From contig VXNY01000024.1 of the NCBI GenBank assembly GCA_009840305.1, positions 124,001 through 188,000 of the forward strand: a stretch of DNA of 64,000 nt, given 5' to 3'. This document shows positions 1 to 9,713 of this stretch, piece by piece (position 1 is the first letter of the stretch; every line of letters begins with the position of its first letter). A program made the translations under genes and the position numbers. Source of the DNA: Gammaproteobacteria bacterium. Its GTDB lineage: Bacteria > Pseudomonadota > Gammaproteobacteria > Pseudomonadales > Azotimanducaceae. The notes beneath the pieces are model-generated. The model was given only the letters and a program-made list of their open reading frames with translations. It made no database searches and had not been told where the DNA came from.

Positions 1-2058
1 CAATACGGATCAGATGCAATCGCCGGCATCATGAATTTTGTGCTACGAGAAGATACTGATGGCTTCTTGCTTGATGTAAAAACAGGCCAGTATTTTGAAG
101 GCGATGGTGCGCAAATTTCAGTCGCTTCATATATCGGCTTCCCTCTCAGTGATGTAGGGTTCGCGACTTTTGCCGCAGAATGGAAGGAACAGGAAGCGAC
201 CAGCCGGAGTGCCCAACGCAACGATGCTCTAGATTTGATTGGCGCAGGGAATACTGATGTACGTCAACCGGCAGCGCAAATTTGGGGTTCCCCAGATATT
301 TACGACGACTTTAAGATTTGGGCAAATGTAGGAGTTGAAGTCAGCGACAACAGCGAAGCCTACGCATTTGGAAATTGGGCTGAACGAGAAGTGGTCGGTG
401 GCTTTTATTACAGAAATCCACATACTCGAGGCGGGGTGTTTCTCGGCGATGTAGTCGATGGATTCAATACCGTTAAAGTTGCCGATTTGACTGGAGACAT
501 GTCCGGAAACTGTCCTGTTGTTAGGATCGTCGACCATGTTGCGGATCCGGACGCTCTTGCCGCGATTCGCAATGACCCAAATTGTTATTCTCTAATTGAG
601 AAATTCCCTGGAGGGTTCACACCTAACTTCGGTGGACAAATCGCTGACCTCGCGCTTGTCGGCGGCATGCGTGGAACTCTAGACAACGGTTGGTACTTCG
701 ATGTGAGTGCGTCGATTGGCCGCAGTTATGCGCTCTTCTACATATTCAACACGATTAATCCGCAACTCTTGAGCCTTCGAAACGACATTCCAGTGCATTA
801 CGAATCTGGCGCATACACGGAAACAGACCGCGTATTTAATATTGATATGGCGAAACCAATAGACCTAGACAATGGACTTGTAGTCAACTTTGCTTGGGGT
901 TATGAACAACGTCGAGATTCGTTTCGCATAAGCAATGGCGAACCTAATTCTTACTACATTGATCCAAACTTGGCTGCTCAGGGATTCGGAATCGGATCGA
1001 ATGGATTTCCTGGCTTCCCGCCGACCGATGCAGGAATTAACAGCGTCGACTCTACCGCGTTCTATGTCGATTTAGAATCGGATGTATCAGAAAATTTCCT
1101 GCTCGCGGGAGCACTACGTTATGAGAATTACCCAGATTACGGGGACACCTTGGACGGTAAATTAGCCGCGCGTATTGAAATCAATCCCTCGACCGCGATT
1201 CGTGGCGCAGTTAGCACAGGATTTCGAGTACCGACTGCTGGACAAGCGAATCTACGAAACGTGACCACAGAATTCAACATGGGAATGCTTGCAGACATCG
1301 CTACGTTACCTCCAACGAATCCGATCGCCATTCAGAAAGGGGCACAGCCGCTAACACCCGAGAAGTCAGTCAATACGACTATCGGAATCATCGGTTCATT
1401 TGCCGACATCGATGTAACAGTCGATTGGTACAACATTGAAGTGAAAGACCGTATCGCATTCACAAGCCGTTTCCATTTATCCGATGCTGATATTGAAGCT
1501 CTGCTCGCTGAGGGGGTCGCAGATGCTTCGAGTTTTTCTAGCGTAAGATTTTTGTCAAATCAACAAACCCTGAAGACCTCAGGGATTGATATAGTTGCGA
1601 CTACATCAAGGGAGTTTGCCGGGGGAGTGTCTAATTTCTCAGTTGCAGCAAATTTCAACGCTGTTGAGCTGTCTTCATTCAACCCAGAATTTACTTCCGA
1701 CAATCGCAAGAATCAGATTGAAGACGGGCAACCTGCGACGCGTATCACCGCTACGTGGAATCATCGAGTGAACCAAATCAACGCAATGGTTAGGTTGAGA
1801 TATTACGGTGAGTACTACGACACACCCACGAATGATGCAGATGCAGCTTATTACCCAGATGCGGTAGCGATTTGGGATGCTGAAATCTCCTTCCACATGA
1901 ATGATGGAATGACGATTACAGGTGGTATGCAGAACATGACTGACGTGTATCCGTCAGAAAATCCTAACGGAAATATCGCCGGGCTCCTTTACGGGGAACA
2001 ATCGCCCTATGGTTTCAACGGTGGATATATCTACGGAAGAATTACCTGGCAACGATAA
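1..2058 (+). CDS. TonB-dependent outer-membrane receptor, 5' truncated
   Basis: This is the C-terminal part (about 685 residues) of an outer-membrane TonB-dependent receptor, which takes up a ligand such as a siderophore, vitamin or glycan using TonB energy. The frame is already open at base 1 and reads QYGSDAIAGIMNF, the typical end of the plug domain, so the start, signal peptide and TonB box lie left of the window. The first ATG in frame (base 31) is internal to the plug and is not a start. The rest is a long Gly/Asn/aromatic-rich stretch with alternating hydrophobic residues, typical of the 22-strand barrel, and it ends in IYGRITWQR. The substrate cannot be predicted. A clear terminator follows. 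The second receptor at 38693-41746 has the same general plan but is not an obvious close copy. Confidence 0.9.
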   Translation, partial: QYGSDAIAGIMNFVLREDTDGFLLDVKTGQYFEGDGAQISVASYIGFPLSDVGFATFAAEWKEQEATSRSAQRNDALDLIGAGNTDVRQPAAQIWGSPDIYDDFKIWANVGVEVSDNSEAYAFGNWAEREVVGGFYYRNPHTRGGVFLGDVVDGFNTVKVADLTGDMSGNCPVVRIVDHVADPDALAAIRNDPNCYSLIEKFPGGFTPNFGGQIADLALVGGMRGTLDNGWYFDVSASIGRSYALFYIFNTINPQLLSLRNDIPVHYESGAYTETDRVFNIDMAKPIDLDNGLVVNFAWGYEQRRDSFRISNGEPNSYYIDPNLAAQGFGIGSNGFPGFPPTDAGINSVDSTAFYVDLESDVSENFLLAGALRYENYPDYGDTLDGKLAARIEINPSTAIRGAVSTGFRVPTAGQANLRNVTTEFNMGMLADIATLPPTNPIAIQKGAQPLTPEKSVNTTIGIIGSFADIDVTVDWYNIEVKDRIAFTSRFHLSDADIEALLAEGVADASSFSSVRFLSNQQTLKTSGIDIVATTSREFAGGVSNFSVAANFNAVELSSFNPEFTSDNRKNQIEDGQPATRITATWNHRVNQINAMVRLRYYGEYYDTPTNDADAAYYPDAVAIWDAEISFHMNDGMTITGGMQNMTDVYPSENPNGNIAGLLYGEQSPYGFNGGYIYGRITWQR

Positions 2059-2087
2059 CTTCAAACACTTAGACTTTAACTTTAAGG

Positions 2088-2122
2088 GCACACAATCGCT
2101 ACCGCGGTTGTGTGCTTTTTTT
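2088..2122 (+). terminator. Rho-independent terminator after the TonB receptor
   Basis: A 12-bp stem (GCACACAATCGC with GCGGTTGTGTGC, one G-T type mismatch) closes a short TACC loop and is followed at once by seven T. It lies 30 bp after the receptor stop and ends transcription of the plus-strand receptor before the convergent minus-strand genes. Confidence 0.9.
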
Positions 2123-2270
2123 GTTGACTTCTAAAGAATAGGGCTGAGGGCGTACTGACGAGGTGAAGTCTAAAAACTCGCCACTAGAAGCTACATTTAT
2201 TGAACAATGTGCCTCACCGGAACAGGCGTACGTTTCAACAAGTGAAAGATCGTCGAGAAAATAGGAACGT

Positions 2271-2723
2271 TTAAAGTATGTCCGTTTCAGTTGATTCTAT
2301 TTGTTGAACTAGACTTCGAAGGCTGAAAAAGCCGATCACGAACACTAGCAAGGTGGTTCCAAACGCGATGAAAAACCACCACGAGTTATAAATCACCAAC
2401 GCGACTACCCAGCTGAGAGTCATCAAGACGACACTTACCCACAGAAAATGCGGTTTGAATACCACTTTAGCTGTACGCCACGAAACTTCGTGGGCATTTA
2501 CATTTGTACTAACTTGGTATGTGTAGAAGATACAGTTGCATACTGAGAATACTAAGAAGAGTATTAAAACTGAAATCTGTATCCAAAGTGGAACCCAGTC
2601 ATCTGTGAAATATTCCAGAAGTGAATATCCCAAAAAAGCGATTATTACCAAAAGAGTCAACAACAACCACCGCCAGTTGAAGCTAGGGGTAACAATTTTT
2701 TCCTGTTGTGCTGGTTCTTTCAT
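2271..2723 (-). CDS. Four-helix membrane protein of unknown function
   Basis: I do not recognise the family. The 150-residue product has a short polar N-terminus and four clear hydrophobic segments, near residues 19-38, 47-68, 92-112 and 115-133. A loop with charged residues (AHEVSWRTAKVVFKP) separates helices 2 and 3, and the C-terminal tail is acidic (QQIESTETDIL). This is a plausible inner-membrane protein. The start is the first ATG, with a weak GAGAG upstream. It is convergent with the TonB receptor. The 283 bases between it and the phosphoesterase gene hold no convincing gene. The hydrophobic pattern makes a real gene likely, but nothing indicates function. Confidence 0.6.
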   Translation of the reverse strand: MKEPAQQEKIVTPSFNWRWLLLTLLVIIAFLGYSLLEYFTDDWVPLWIQISVLILFLVFSVCNCIFYTYQVSTNVNAHEVSWRTAKVVFKPHFLWVSVVLMTLSWVVALVIYNSWWFFIAFGTTLLVFVIGFFSLRSLVQQIESTETDIL

Positions 2724-3006
2724 TCAACTCTCGTCTTGAGACCCAATGACTGTTTGATATCAATAACTAGATGTCGTGTCTCACCCAACGATTCTATGCA
2801 TAAATCGAAAGAAGAACATTCTGAGGTAGACAACTCATAACTTCGGTCGAACTGCTATTAGAGCTGAAGAAAGACATCCATGTAGCATTCGCCCTTAACG
2901 TGAAGCAGCGAGAGCGAACAATGGAAGAATTTAAGCAAATCACTGTCTGCGTGTTGTGGATGCGTCCACCATTACCCATCGTACTCTCTCCTGTAAAAAT
3001 CGCTCT

Positions 3007-4125
3007 TTAGAACGCGGTTTTTTTGTTGAAAAGATCTACTTCGAGTCTCTGAAGTATGGTACCTGTTTCGTCACGGTATTCCACTGTGAAGTTTGCCGTC
3101 TCCCAATCGAGTTTTAAGAAGCCAAAATTGTTAACTCGAACATTCTCCTCCGTGACGCGATAACGATTTGTTTCACTCGCACCAAAGCCGACTCGAGATG
3201 TAAACGAACTGGAAGTGAATTCGATCAATTCGTTTTCGATTTTTGGACTGTCTGTTGGTACCAACCGAGACGTTTCAGCAAGATGGCGATCGCCACTCAG
3301 GACAATCGATCGTGCACTTGTCTGAGAGAGAAGTTCTACCAGTCTATCTCGTTCATGCGGAAAACCACCCCACCGCTCAAAACAATGCTCTTCGGGAATC
3401 ACTTGAATCCCAGACACAAAAATGTGCAGCGCTGCCGGCTCATTTAGTTGTTTTTCCAACCAACTCCATTGAGCCGCACCAAGCATGGTAGTGTGCTCGT
3501 CGGCAGAAGGAACGATGTTTCCGGCCGCACATTCGGCCGCTTGAGAGTCGCGTTTCCAAGAAGAGCGAAAGTACCTGGTGTCAGACAAAATCACTTGGAT
3601 CCCTTCCTCGCCCTCACCAATCCAAACCGATTCGTAATTTCCAGCGCGTGTTGCGCGGGCACTACTAGGTTCAATATCCCAAAACTCTAAAAATTTTTGC
3701 TTAGAAAATTCTTTGTGCTCGAAACTGCCATCACCATCGCGCTGTCCGTAATCATTGTCGTCCCAGATAGCCAAGATTCGACTGGACATCCGTAATTCTC
3801 CAAACTGGGGAGTCTCCCTGAGTCTAGTGTAGTTTGCGTCGAACTCTTCGGATATCACATCTGTTTTCATCCGAGATAGGTCAAGATACACGTTGTCCCC
3901 CATGAAGATTGTGACATCTGGATTTGCTTTTAGCAGTTCCTGCCATATCGGATGATTTGGTTTTTCATCGTTGATGCAAGAAGCAAAAGCAATTGAGGTG
4001 GTCTCGGCAATCGCACAAGGCGAGAGTGCACAGAGGTACCACAAGAAAAACAATTGCTTTCGAAAAGAACTTAAGACGGGCAATGCGTTACTGCGGAACA
4101 TCAAACAAAGCAGCAAGTTGGTCAA
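3007..4125 (-). CDS. PhoD-like metallophosphoesterase, secreted
   Basis: This is a PhoD-family phosphodiesterase/alkaline phosphatase-like enzyme, expected to hydrolyse phosphate esters outside the cytoplasm. An N-terminal hydrophobic segment ending in ALSPCAIA looks like a signal peptide. Metal-site motifs occur in the expected order: ASC near residue 49, GDNVYLD near 77, DDNDYG near 123, a DTRYFRSSW-like segment in the middle, and SGDRHLAE near 278. At 372 residues it is shorter than many PhoD proteins but matches the compact bacterial branch. The first ATG overlaps the 3' end of the cobT-like gene by 38 bases. A second ATG at 4101 would give a cleaner signal peptide and still overlap. The overlap suggests cotranscription and translational coupling with the CobT/CobS pair, an unexpected partnership. 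The family is confident; the substrate is unknown. Confidence 0.82.
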   Translation of the reverse strand: MTNLLLCLMFRSNALPVLSSFRKQLFFLWYLCALSPCAIAETTSIAFASCINDEKPNHPIWQELLKANPDVTIFMGDNVYLDLSRMKTDVISEEFDANYTRLRETPQFGELRMSSRILAIWDDNDYGQRDGDGSFEHKEFSKQKFLEFWDIEPSSARATRAGNYESVWIGEGEEGIQVILSDTRYFRSSWKRDSQAAECAAGNIVPSADEHTTMLGAAQWSWLEKQLNEPAALHIFVSGIQVIPEEHCFERWGGFPHERDRLVELLSQTSARSIVLSGDRHLAETSRLVPTDSPKIENELIEFTSSSFTSRVGFGASETNRYRVTEENVRVNNFGFLKLDWETANFTVEYRDETGTILQRLEVDLFNKKTAF

Positions 4126-5902
4126 TCATCGCGCCAGCTAGCTGTTCTGGTTCGTTAATCGTAACCGCGCGGCTGTAATGATTAGTGACGTCGTGTCCTA
4201 TGCCAATAGCGATGAGTTCAACGCGTGATTGATTTTCAATCATGTCGATGGCATATTTCAAATGTTGTTCCAAGTAATTGCTGGGATTTGCGAGTAGCGT
4301 CGAATTGTCAACAGGCAAACCGTCGGAAATGACCATCAGTACTTTGCGTTGTTCAGGTCTGTTCGTCAGCCGGTTGTGCGCCCAAATGAGTGCTTCACCA
4401 TCAATGTTCTCTTTGAGAAGTTCTTCACGCATCATGACTCCCATGTTGTTCCGACAACGTCTCCATGGCATGTCGGCAGCTTTAAAAACAATGTGCCTGA
4501 CATCGTTCAATCGTCCAGGGTTTTCAGGCTTTCCCGCACTAATCCAATCTTCTCGAGACAGGCCACCGCGCCACGCACTTGTCGTGAATCCCAAAATTTC
4601 TACGCTAACGCCGCATCGTTCTAAAGTACTGCCCAGTATATCTCCACAGATAGCAGCTGTCACGATCGACCGTCCTCGCATCGACCCTGAACTGTCGATG
4701 AGCATTGAAACGATCGTATCTCGAAATTGCATCTCCTTCTCGCGCTTAAACGCCAATGGATTCATGGGATCGACGATTACTTGCTCTAGTCTTGAGGCAT
4801 CAAGAGTCCCCTCATCGAGATCGTATTCCCAAGTGCGATTTTGCTTTGCTAGTAATCGTCGATGCAATCTGTTTGCTAACTTTGCTGTAGCCTGTTTTAG
4901 TGGAACTAACTGTGAGTCCAACGTGGCTCGCAGCTTGATTCTCTCATCCGCATCACACAGTTCTGCAGCGCTCACTACTTCATCATACTTCGTGGTATAA
5001 GGGTAGTACTGAAAGTCGCGGCTAATGTTGCCGCCTTTGTCGATGTTTGTTTGAGGTAGATCGTCGGCTTCCGCATCGCCCTGGTCTTCGTACTCCTCCC
5101 CATCGATGCTCGCTTCTACCTGAGCCGAACTCGCGTCGGTTTCATCACTTCCTTCTTCATTGTCCGCTGCGATAAATTCGTCTACAGAAGCGTCCTGTTC
5201 GTCTTCCCGCTCCGAATCAGTGTCGGTTTGTTGATCAGACTCCGATGTATCCAACTGCTGCTCCTGTTCCCTAATCAAGCCTAGGTCCTTCAGAATATCG
5301 CGGCAACGTGCAGCAAAGGTCACTTGATCACGGATACAAGTGGACAATGCTTCAATGGCATCGCCAGCTTGTTGGTGCACGTAATCACGCCAGAATCGCG
5401 CGACGTTTTCCGCGGCGGGAGGTAGCTTGCGACCGGTTAGCTGTTCTCGCACGATCAATCCCACTGCAACACCGAGGGGAGCATCAGTTGCCGCAGTAAT
5501 TCGATCGAACATGGCTTGTCGACATATCTGATCCAACGAAGCATCAAGATTCTGTGCTACGCCTTCCATCCTTAGCGCGCCAAGCGAAGTTACTCTTGCA
5601 TCTTCGACCCATTGAAACAACTCTCGAGCGGGTCCAGCCGGTGGACAGTGGTGAGTATGGACTTTGATGTCGTGAAACCGAACTCTAAGAGCTAGTTCGT
5701 CACCGATTCCGCGAATCGCGTTAAGTTCTTCCGGCGAACACCCAAGTTCAGGCGATACTACACGTACGGTATCACCTTGTAATTCTGGATTCTCTTTACA
5801 AAAAGCAACTTCTAGGTTGTCGTTTTCGGCAAGCGCTCGAATAGTAGCCGTCATCGCGCGCTTGAAGGATTCCAAAGGACTATCGGAAAACGCGCTAGCC
5901 AT
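4088..5902 (-). CDS. cobT: CobT-type vWA protein (cobaltochelatase subunit CobT-like)
   Basis: The 604-residue product matches CobT, the von Willebrand-A subunit that works with the AAA+ CobS in aerobic cobaltochelatase (CobNST). An N-terminal helical domain is followed by a very acidic, low-complexity linker at roughly residues 215-290 and a C-terminal vWA domain. The metal-ion-dependent adhesion site begins with DSSGSM near residue 404, and a later ISDGLP motif is typical of CobT. cobS lies 52 bp upstream on the same strand. CobN, the chelatase proper, is absent from the window, as are other cobalamin genes, so the pair may serve a CobN elsewhere or act as a MoxR/vWA-type chaperone on another target. 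The family is well supported; the cobalt role is inferred from the family only. Confidence 0.85.
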   Translation of the reverse strand: MASAFSDSPLESFKRAMTATIRALAENDNLEVAFCKENPELQGDTVRVVSPELGCSPEELNAIRGIGDELALRVRFHDIKVHTHHCPPAGPARELFQWVEDARVTSLGALRMEGVAQNLDASLDQICRQAMFDRITAATDAPLGVAVGLIVREQLTGRKLPPAAENVARFWRDYVHQQAGDAIEALSTCIRDQVTFAARCRDILKDLGLIREQEQQLDTSESDQQTDTDSEREDEQDASVDEFIAADNEEGSDETDASSAQVEASIDGEEYEDQGDAEADDLPQTNIDKGGNISRDFQYYPYTTKYDEVVSAAELCDADERIKLRATLDSQLVPLKQATAKLANRLHRRLLAKQNRTWEYDLDEGTLDASRLEQVIVDPMNPLAFKREKEMQFRDTIVSMLIDSSGSMRGRSIVTAAICGDILGSTLERCGVSVEILGFTTSAWRGGLSREDWISAGKPENPGRLNDVRHIVFKAADMPWRRCRNNMGVMMREELLKENIDGEALIWAHNRLTNRPEQRKVLMVISDGLPVDNSTLLANPSNYLEQHLKYAIDMIENQSRVELIAIGIGHDVTNHYSRAVTINEPEQLAGAMIDQLAALFDVPQ

Positions 5903-5954
5903 CCCAAAGTTGTGTGTTTTCGATTACTAGAGCAACGTGAGCAACCATGGTTCT

Positions 5955-6953
5955 CTACGTACGTAGTGTAATTTCAGCACTCGCGTCGCCGAGATCTTCC
6001 CCCATGCACCGTTGATAGTATTCAGCTATCGTTGGTCGTTCAAGTTCATCGCACTTATTTAAGAAAGTTACGCGAAATGCAAATCCCAGATCATCAAATA
6101 TCTCTGTGTTTTCCGCCCAAGTGAGCACCGTTCGCGGCGACATAACCACTGAGACATCTCCATTCATAAAACCCTTGCGAGTGAGATCAGCAACGTTAAC
6201 CATATTCGCTAATACGCGTTGTCCATCAGGTCGTTTCTGCCAAGACTGAGCCTTGCGATACACAATGTCGACTTCCACATCATGCGTTAAATAGTTTAAA
6301 GTTGCCACAATATTCCAGCGGTCCATTTGACCATGATTTATCTGCTGAGTGCCGTGGTACATGCCTGTCGTGTCGCCGAGACCTACCGTGTTAGTGGTTG
6401 AGAATAAACGAAACCAAGGGTTCGGTGTGATCACGCGGTTTTGGTCGAGTAGGGTCAGTTTGCCTTCGACTTCAAGTACGCGCTGAATCACGAACATGAC
6501 ATCGGGTCGCCCGGCATCGTATTCGTCAAAAACCAAGCAGGTAGGGTGTTGTAACGCCCAAGGTAACAAGCCTTCTTTAAAAGTTGTGATCTGTAGCCCA
6601 TTTTCCACCACAATTGCATCTTTCCCCACAAGATCGATTCGGCTTATATGACTGTCAAGATTTACGCGTACGCAGGGCCAATTCAAACGAGCGGCTACCT
6701 GCTCAATGTGAGTCGACTTACCGGTTCCGTGATATCCCTGAATCATCACGCGGCGATTGTGTGCAAAGCCAGCAAGAATGGCCAGTGTAGTGTCATGGTC
6801 GAAGTGGTAATTTTCGTCTAAATCAGGAACATAATCGGTACGTTCGCTGAAAGCTGGAACCTCGACATCCTTGTCGATGCCAAACGTTTCTTCAATATGT
6901 ACGGTAGTGTCCGGTTTCATGTCGGGACAGAGACCGGACTCGTGAGGATTCAT
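5955..6953 (-). CDS. cobS: CobS-type AAA+ ATPase (cobaltochelatase subunit CobS-like)
   Basis: This is a MoxR-class AAA+ ATPase of 332 residues, the expected size for CobS. Walker A is GYHGTGKST near residues 72-80. Walker B is CLVFDEYD near 140, followed by a sensor-like FSTTNTVG segment and the characteristic [13 protein letters not shown] stretch of CobS. The N-terminus ([12 protein letters not shown]) also matches CobS. It would form a ring with the vWA partner encoded just downstream and drive metal insertion or remodelling by ATP hydrolysis. ATG 6953 is the annotated start. An internal ATG at 6920 is a possible alternative, because the conserved region begins only after it. The gene is preceded by 732 bases without a gene, where its promoter should lie. 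Confidence 0.87.
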   Translation of the reverse strand: MNPHESGLCPDMKPDTTVHIEETFGIDKDVEVPAFSERTDYVPDLDENYHFDHDTTLAILAGFAHNRRVMIQGYHGTGKSTHIEQVAARLNWPCVRVNLDSHISRIDLVGKDAIVVENGLQITTFKEGLLPWALQHPTCLVFDEYDAGRPDVMFVIQRVLEVEGKLTLLDQNRVITPNPWFRLFSTTNTVGLGDTTGMYHGTQQINHGQMDRWNIVATLNYLTHDVEVDIVYRKAQSWQKRPDGQRVLANMVNVADLTRKGFMNGDVSVVMSPRTVLTWAENTEIFDDLGFAFRVTFLNKCDELERPTIAEYYQRCMGEDLGDASAEITLRT

Positions 6954-7685
6954 GTCGTATTACGTGAGAAAAACTGATCAAAACGTCCTATCGCACCGAT
7001 GGACGAATGAAATAGAGAAAAAGGAATTTTACGTAAGCAATTACTTCTCGTTTGAAGTATGCTGCATATGAACAAAGACTTTCAAATTGGATTAGTTGGA
7101 CTGAACAACACGAACGCTACGCTTCAGATTTTCAACGGTTTAGCTCACACGTTCATAATAGAAACGCGATTTTGAGTCCGGCACGAATCAGTTAATCTAA
7201 ATACCTAGCGAGCACGTTGAACACTCACCTTTACCGACAGGCGAGTACCGATCACACCAATAGAATTTCTTGACGCTCAATTAGTTAAGAGTGAGACAAA
7301 GTTCAGAGGGGACTCTGTCAACTCACTCTTCCTGAGTCGGTGTATACAAATGAATCTCGATGTTCGTTACTTCATGATTCACTTCTACTCGTTATGAATA
7401 GTCACTGAAATCACGGCGCGATACTTCGTTGGTATAGTTTCCACGGTTTTTGAACTGGACAAACCACAATTCGCGAACAAACTGGTACAACCAAAAATCC
7501 AAATGGTCAGAAGAGTCGATACAAAGCTCACTGATTGAAACTCGCCGCGCTACAACGAATCGTTTTGATTACGGGCGTTGTGCGAGACGCGAGGGCGATT
7601 ACTTTCTAAATGTGTGTCAACACACTTACGACATTTCGAAGTTTTCTCATCGAATTAGCCCAGGCGCAAACAAGTTAGAAGAACA
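6954..7685. other. 732-bp intergenic region with a nested hairpin
   Basis: No open frame here has coding character; a candidate at 7450-7695 and a 35-codon one at 7070 lack family signal and a good ribosome site. The region should hold the cobS promoter (minus strand) and the 3' end of the upstream helical-repeat gene. The only clear structure is the nested inverted repeat at 7287-7330, listed separately. Confidence 0.5.
7287..7330. repeat. Nested inverted repeat (two-tier hairpin)
   Basis: The outer 9-bp arms AAGAGTGAG (7287-7295) and CTCACTCTT (7322-7330) are perfect complements. Inside them CAGAG (7304-7308) and CTCTG (7313-7317) pair around GGGA. There is no adjacent T-run on either strand, so it is not a standard terminator. 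It could be a structured RNA element, a processing signal for the minus-strand transcript from 7686, or an operator. Confidence 0.55.
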
Positions 7686-9572
7686 TCATTCTTGATCGCG
7701 CATAGCCTCATACAACTCATCGTAAGCGCTGTTTAGACGACTCCTGTGTTCGGATTGAACTAATCCTTGAAGAGTTGTGATTTGAGCCGTAGTAAAACGG
7801 CCGGTGTCTTTATGGTACTTGTAGAGAAGTCTCGCCGCTTCCGCACGTAATATTGGTCTCTCCATCTGATCTAAAGCTGCGAATAGACGGTCAGGAGCAT
7901 GATGCGCGACAGTACTAAGTGGAGCTTTTATGTCTAACGATTCGTTCTTACACAATTCGAACAACAAATCCATCGCTCTCGAAGCGTCTTCATGGTCTAT
8001 CAAATCTCTGATTACAGATTCGTACGCATAAGTTGTCGTGGAAGCGTCCCGCATCTGAGATAACATCGATACGGCGACATCGAGTTGGCCAACGTGCGAA
8101 ATCCAGGCAACGACTTTTCCTTCCATGCCTACTTCTCCATCCTCAAGTGGCTGAGTTAATGCCGACTCAAGCGCTAATTGCGGATTGGATTCTGCGAGAC
8201 TATAAAAGGCAGTTAGTTTTAAATCTGTCTGAACGTCTGCAACATCTGGGGCCGTATGAATCCAGTCGAGTACACCGGCAAGGTCTTGTTGCGCCCAACC
8301 CCTCACCAGCGTATCTATGGCGTTATTTCGTACGATTGGATCTGTTATGTCACTCAACGTCTTCAATACAAACTGTGGAGACGCTCCCGCGATCGTCGTC
8401 AGTGCCCATTCGCGCGCGTAGGTTTGAAGATGCTCTGGCAAGGTTTCAAGCTCACCCATGATTGTGTAAGGGTCTCGCTCCGCCCAGGTTCGAACGGTTC
8501 GGTGTTGTAGCCGCAACCTTAAACCGCGAAGCGTTATGTCCGATGCGCTAGCAAGTGCTGCTCTCGGATCCGTTTTGGACCACTGATCAACGAATTCTTC
8601 GGCAAGCTGGCGATACCCTGTGTCGGTCTCGTGTTGCGTTCGATTGGCGACAAGGTCGAAGGCTAGCTGAGGATCTTTGTTTAGGAGTTTGTCGATAACG
8701 ATTTCGGTTGTCTCCAACAACGAAAACGCGGGGGGCAAAGCGTCGCGCATTTTGCTAAAAACTTCGACACCGTCCTGAACCACCCAAGCAAAAGCGATGT
8801 GAGACAGCATTTGTAATGGTGAGTCGCCAAGGTCTTCCCAACGATCACGGTTGTGGTCCACAAATCTCATCCACTCCAATTCTGGTTTTTCTACTGTGTC
8901 GCTCACTACTGCATATGCAAGCCACTCTCGATCCAGACGGCGTGCTAACTGTCGCCGTCGTTCTACGGTTAAGTCTTCTCGTTCAAGGAGAATACTCGTT
9001 AATGCAAACAATTGGGAATCTTCATCAAGCTTCTCGACATATCTAAGTGATTCTTCCAAGTTAACGCGAGACCACTCTCGATAGAACACATCAAGCAGCG
9101 TAATTCGCTGATCTCGAGTCAGTTCATCGGTGATCAGAGCTAACGCCATGGTCGGATCAATTACCACCGATCGCTGCACAATACCTTGTTGTACTTCAAA
9201 CCGTAGACTCAAGGAATCGAACGATTCAACTTGATCCCAATACCGCTGTAACGACGCCGCGTCGGCTCGGTCAAGCAAGCCGTTAAGAGCTACCGTTCTT
9301 GCAAACATACTCTCAAAACGATCTAGTTCTGTAAGTTCCTGAAGTGCTTCTACCCGTACTTGACTATTGGTCCGATTGGTACCAGCAACCGAGGTGTTGT
9401 TTGTCTTCCTCTGGCCATTTGAAACTCGTGAATCTAGAGTATCGACGCTTGAGTTCGAGAGAAAGTATCCTGATACAAAGGCTACCAGAGCTGTAGTTGT
9501 TAGAACGACGGCTAATAGTGGTCCGTTAAATGTCTTGCGTTCCACAGTCCGAGCACTCTTGCTAATGTTCAA
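7686..9572 (-). CDS. Membrane-anchored helical-repeat protein, paralogue 1
   Basis: I do not recognise a named family. The 628 residues begin with a short basic N-terminus and one hydrophobic segment at about 19-41 (LLAVVLTTTALVAFVSGYF), predicting a single-pass inner-membrane anchor with a periplasmic body. After a Ser/Asn/Thr-rich linker, the remainder is almost entirely amphipathic helices with recurring motifs of the kind DPxxAL and WAxxDxxxxL (DPTMALALI, DPRAALASA, DPQLAFDLV, NPQLALESAL). This is the pattern of TPR-like or HEAT-like solenoids used as protein-binding scaffolds. A collinear paralogue lies 141 bp upstream on the same strand, so this is a tandem duplication. The reality of the gene is near certain from length and composition; the function is unknown. 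Confidence 0.8.
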   Translation of the reverse strand: MNISKSARTVERKTFNGPLLAVVLTTTALVAFVSGYFLSNSSVDTLDSRVSNGQRKTNNTSVAGTNRTNSQVRVEALQELTELDRFESMFARTVALNGLLDRADAASLQRYWDQVESFDSLSLRFEVQQGIVQRSVVIDPTMALALITDELTRDQRITLLDVFYREWSRVNLEESLRYVEKLDEDSQLFALTSILLEREDLTVERRRQLARRLDREWLAYAVVSDTVEKPELEWMRFVDHNRDRWEDLGDSPLQMLSHIAFAWVVQDGVEVFSKMRDALPPAFSLLETTEIVIDKLLNKDPQLAFDLVANRTQHETDTGYRQLAEEFVDQWSKTDPRAALASASDITLRGLRLRLQHRTVRTWAERDPYTIMGELETLPEHLQTYAREWALTTIAGASPQFVLKTLSDITDPIVRNNAIDTLVRGWAQQDLAGVLDWIHTAPDVADVQTDLKLTAFYSLAESNPQLALESALTQPLEDGEVGMEGKVVAWISHVGQLDVAVSMLSQMRDASTTTYAYESVIRDLIDHEDASRAMDLLFELCKNESLDIKAPLSTVAHHAPDRLFAALDQMERPILRAEAARLLYKYHKDTGRFTTAQITTLQGLVQSEHRSRLNSAYDELYEAMRDQE

Positions 9573-9713
9573 TTTTCCTTCGTGCCTAATTTCTTATGAA
9601 CTTGTTGCAACTTCAAGGTTTTCGAATTCTGCGACATCGAAAACATATCTGAAAGTCTGGTCCATGTGACCCGAAAAAATTCTCAAAATAGAAAACACGA
9701 CCCCTCCGTTCCT

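Noticed and set aside
31-33. First ATG of the left-edge frame as the true start of the TonB receptor
   Set aside because: It lies inside the plug domain and the same frame is open back to base 1, so the gene is truncated.
2794-2979. 61-codon minus-strand frame
   Set aside because: Low-complexity serine-rich translation with no family or ribosome site; probably noncoding.
7450-7695. 81-codon plus-strand frame upstream of the helical-repeat gene
   Set aside because: No domain, no ribosome site and it overlaps the end of the opposite gene.
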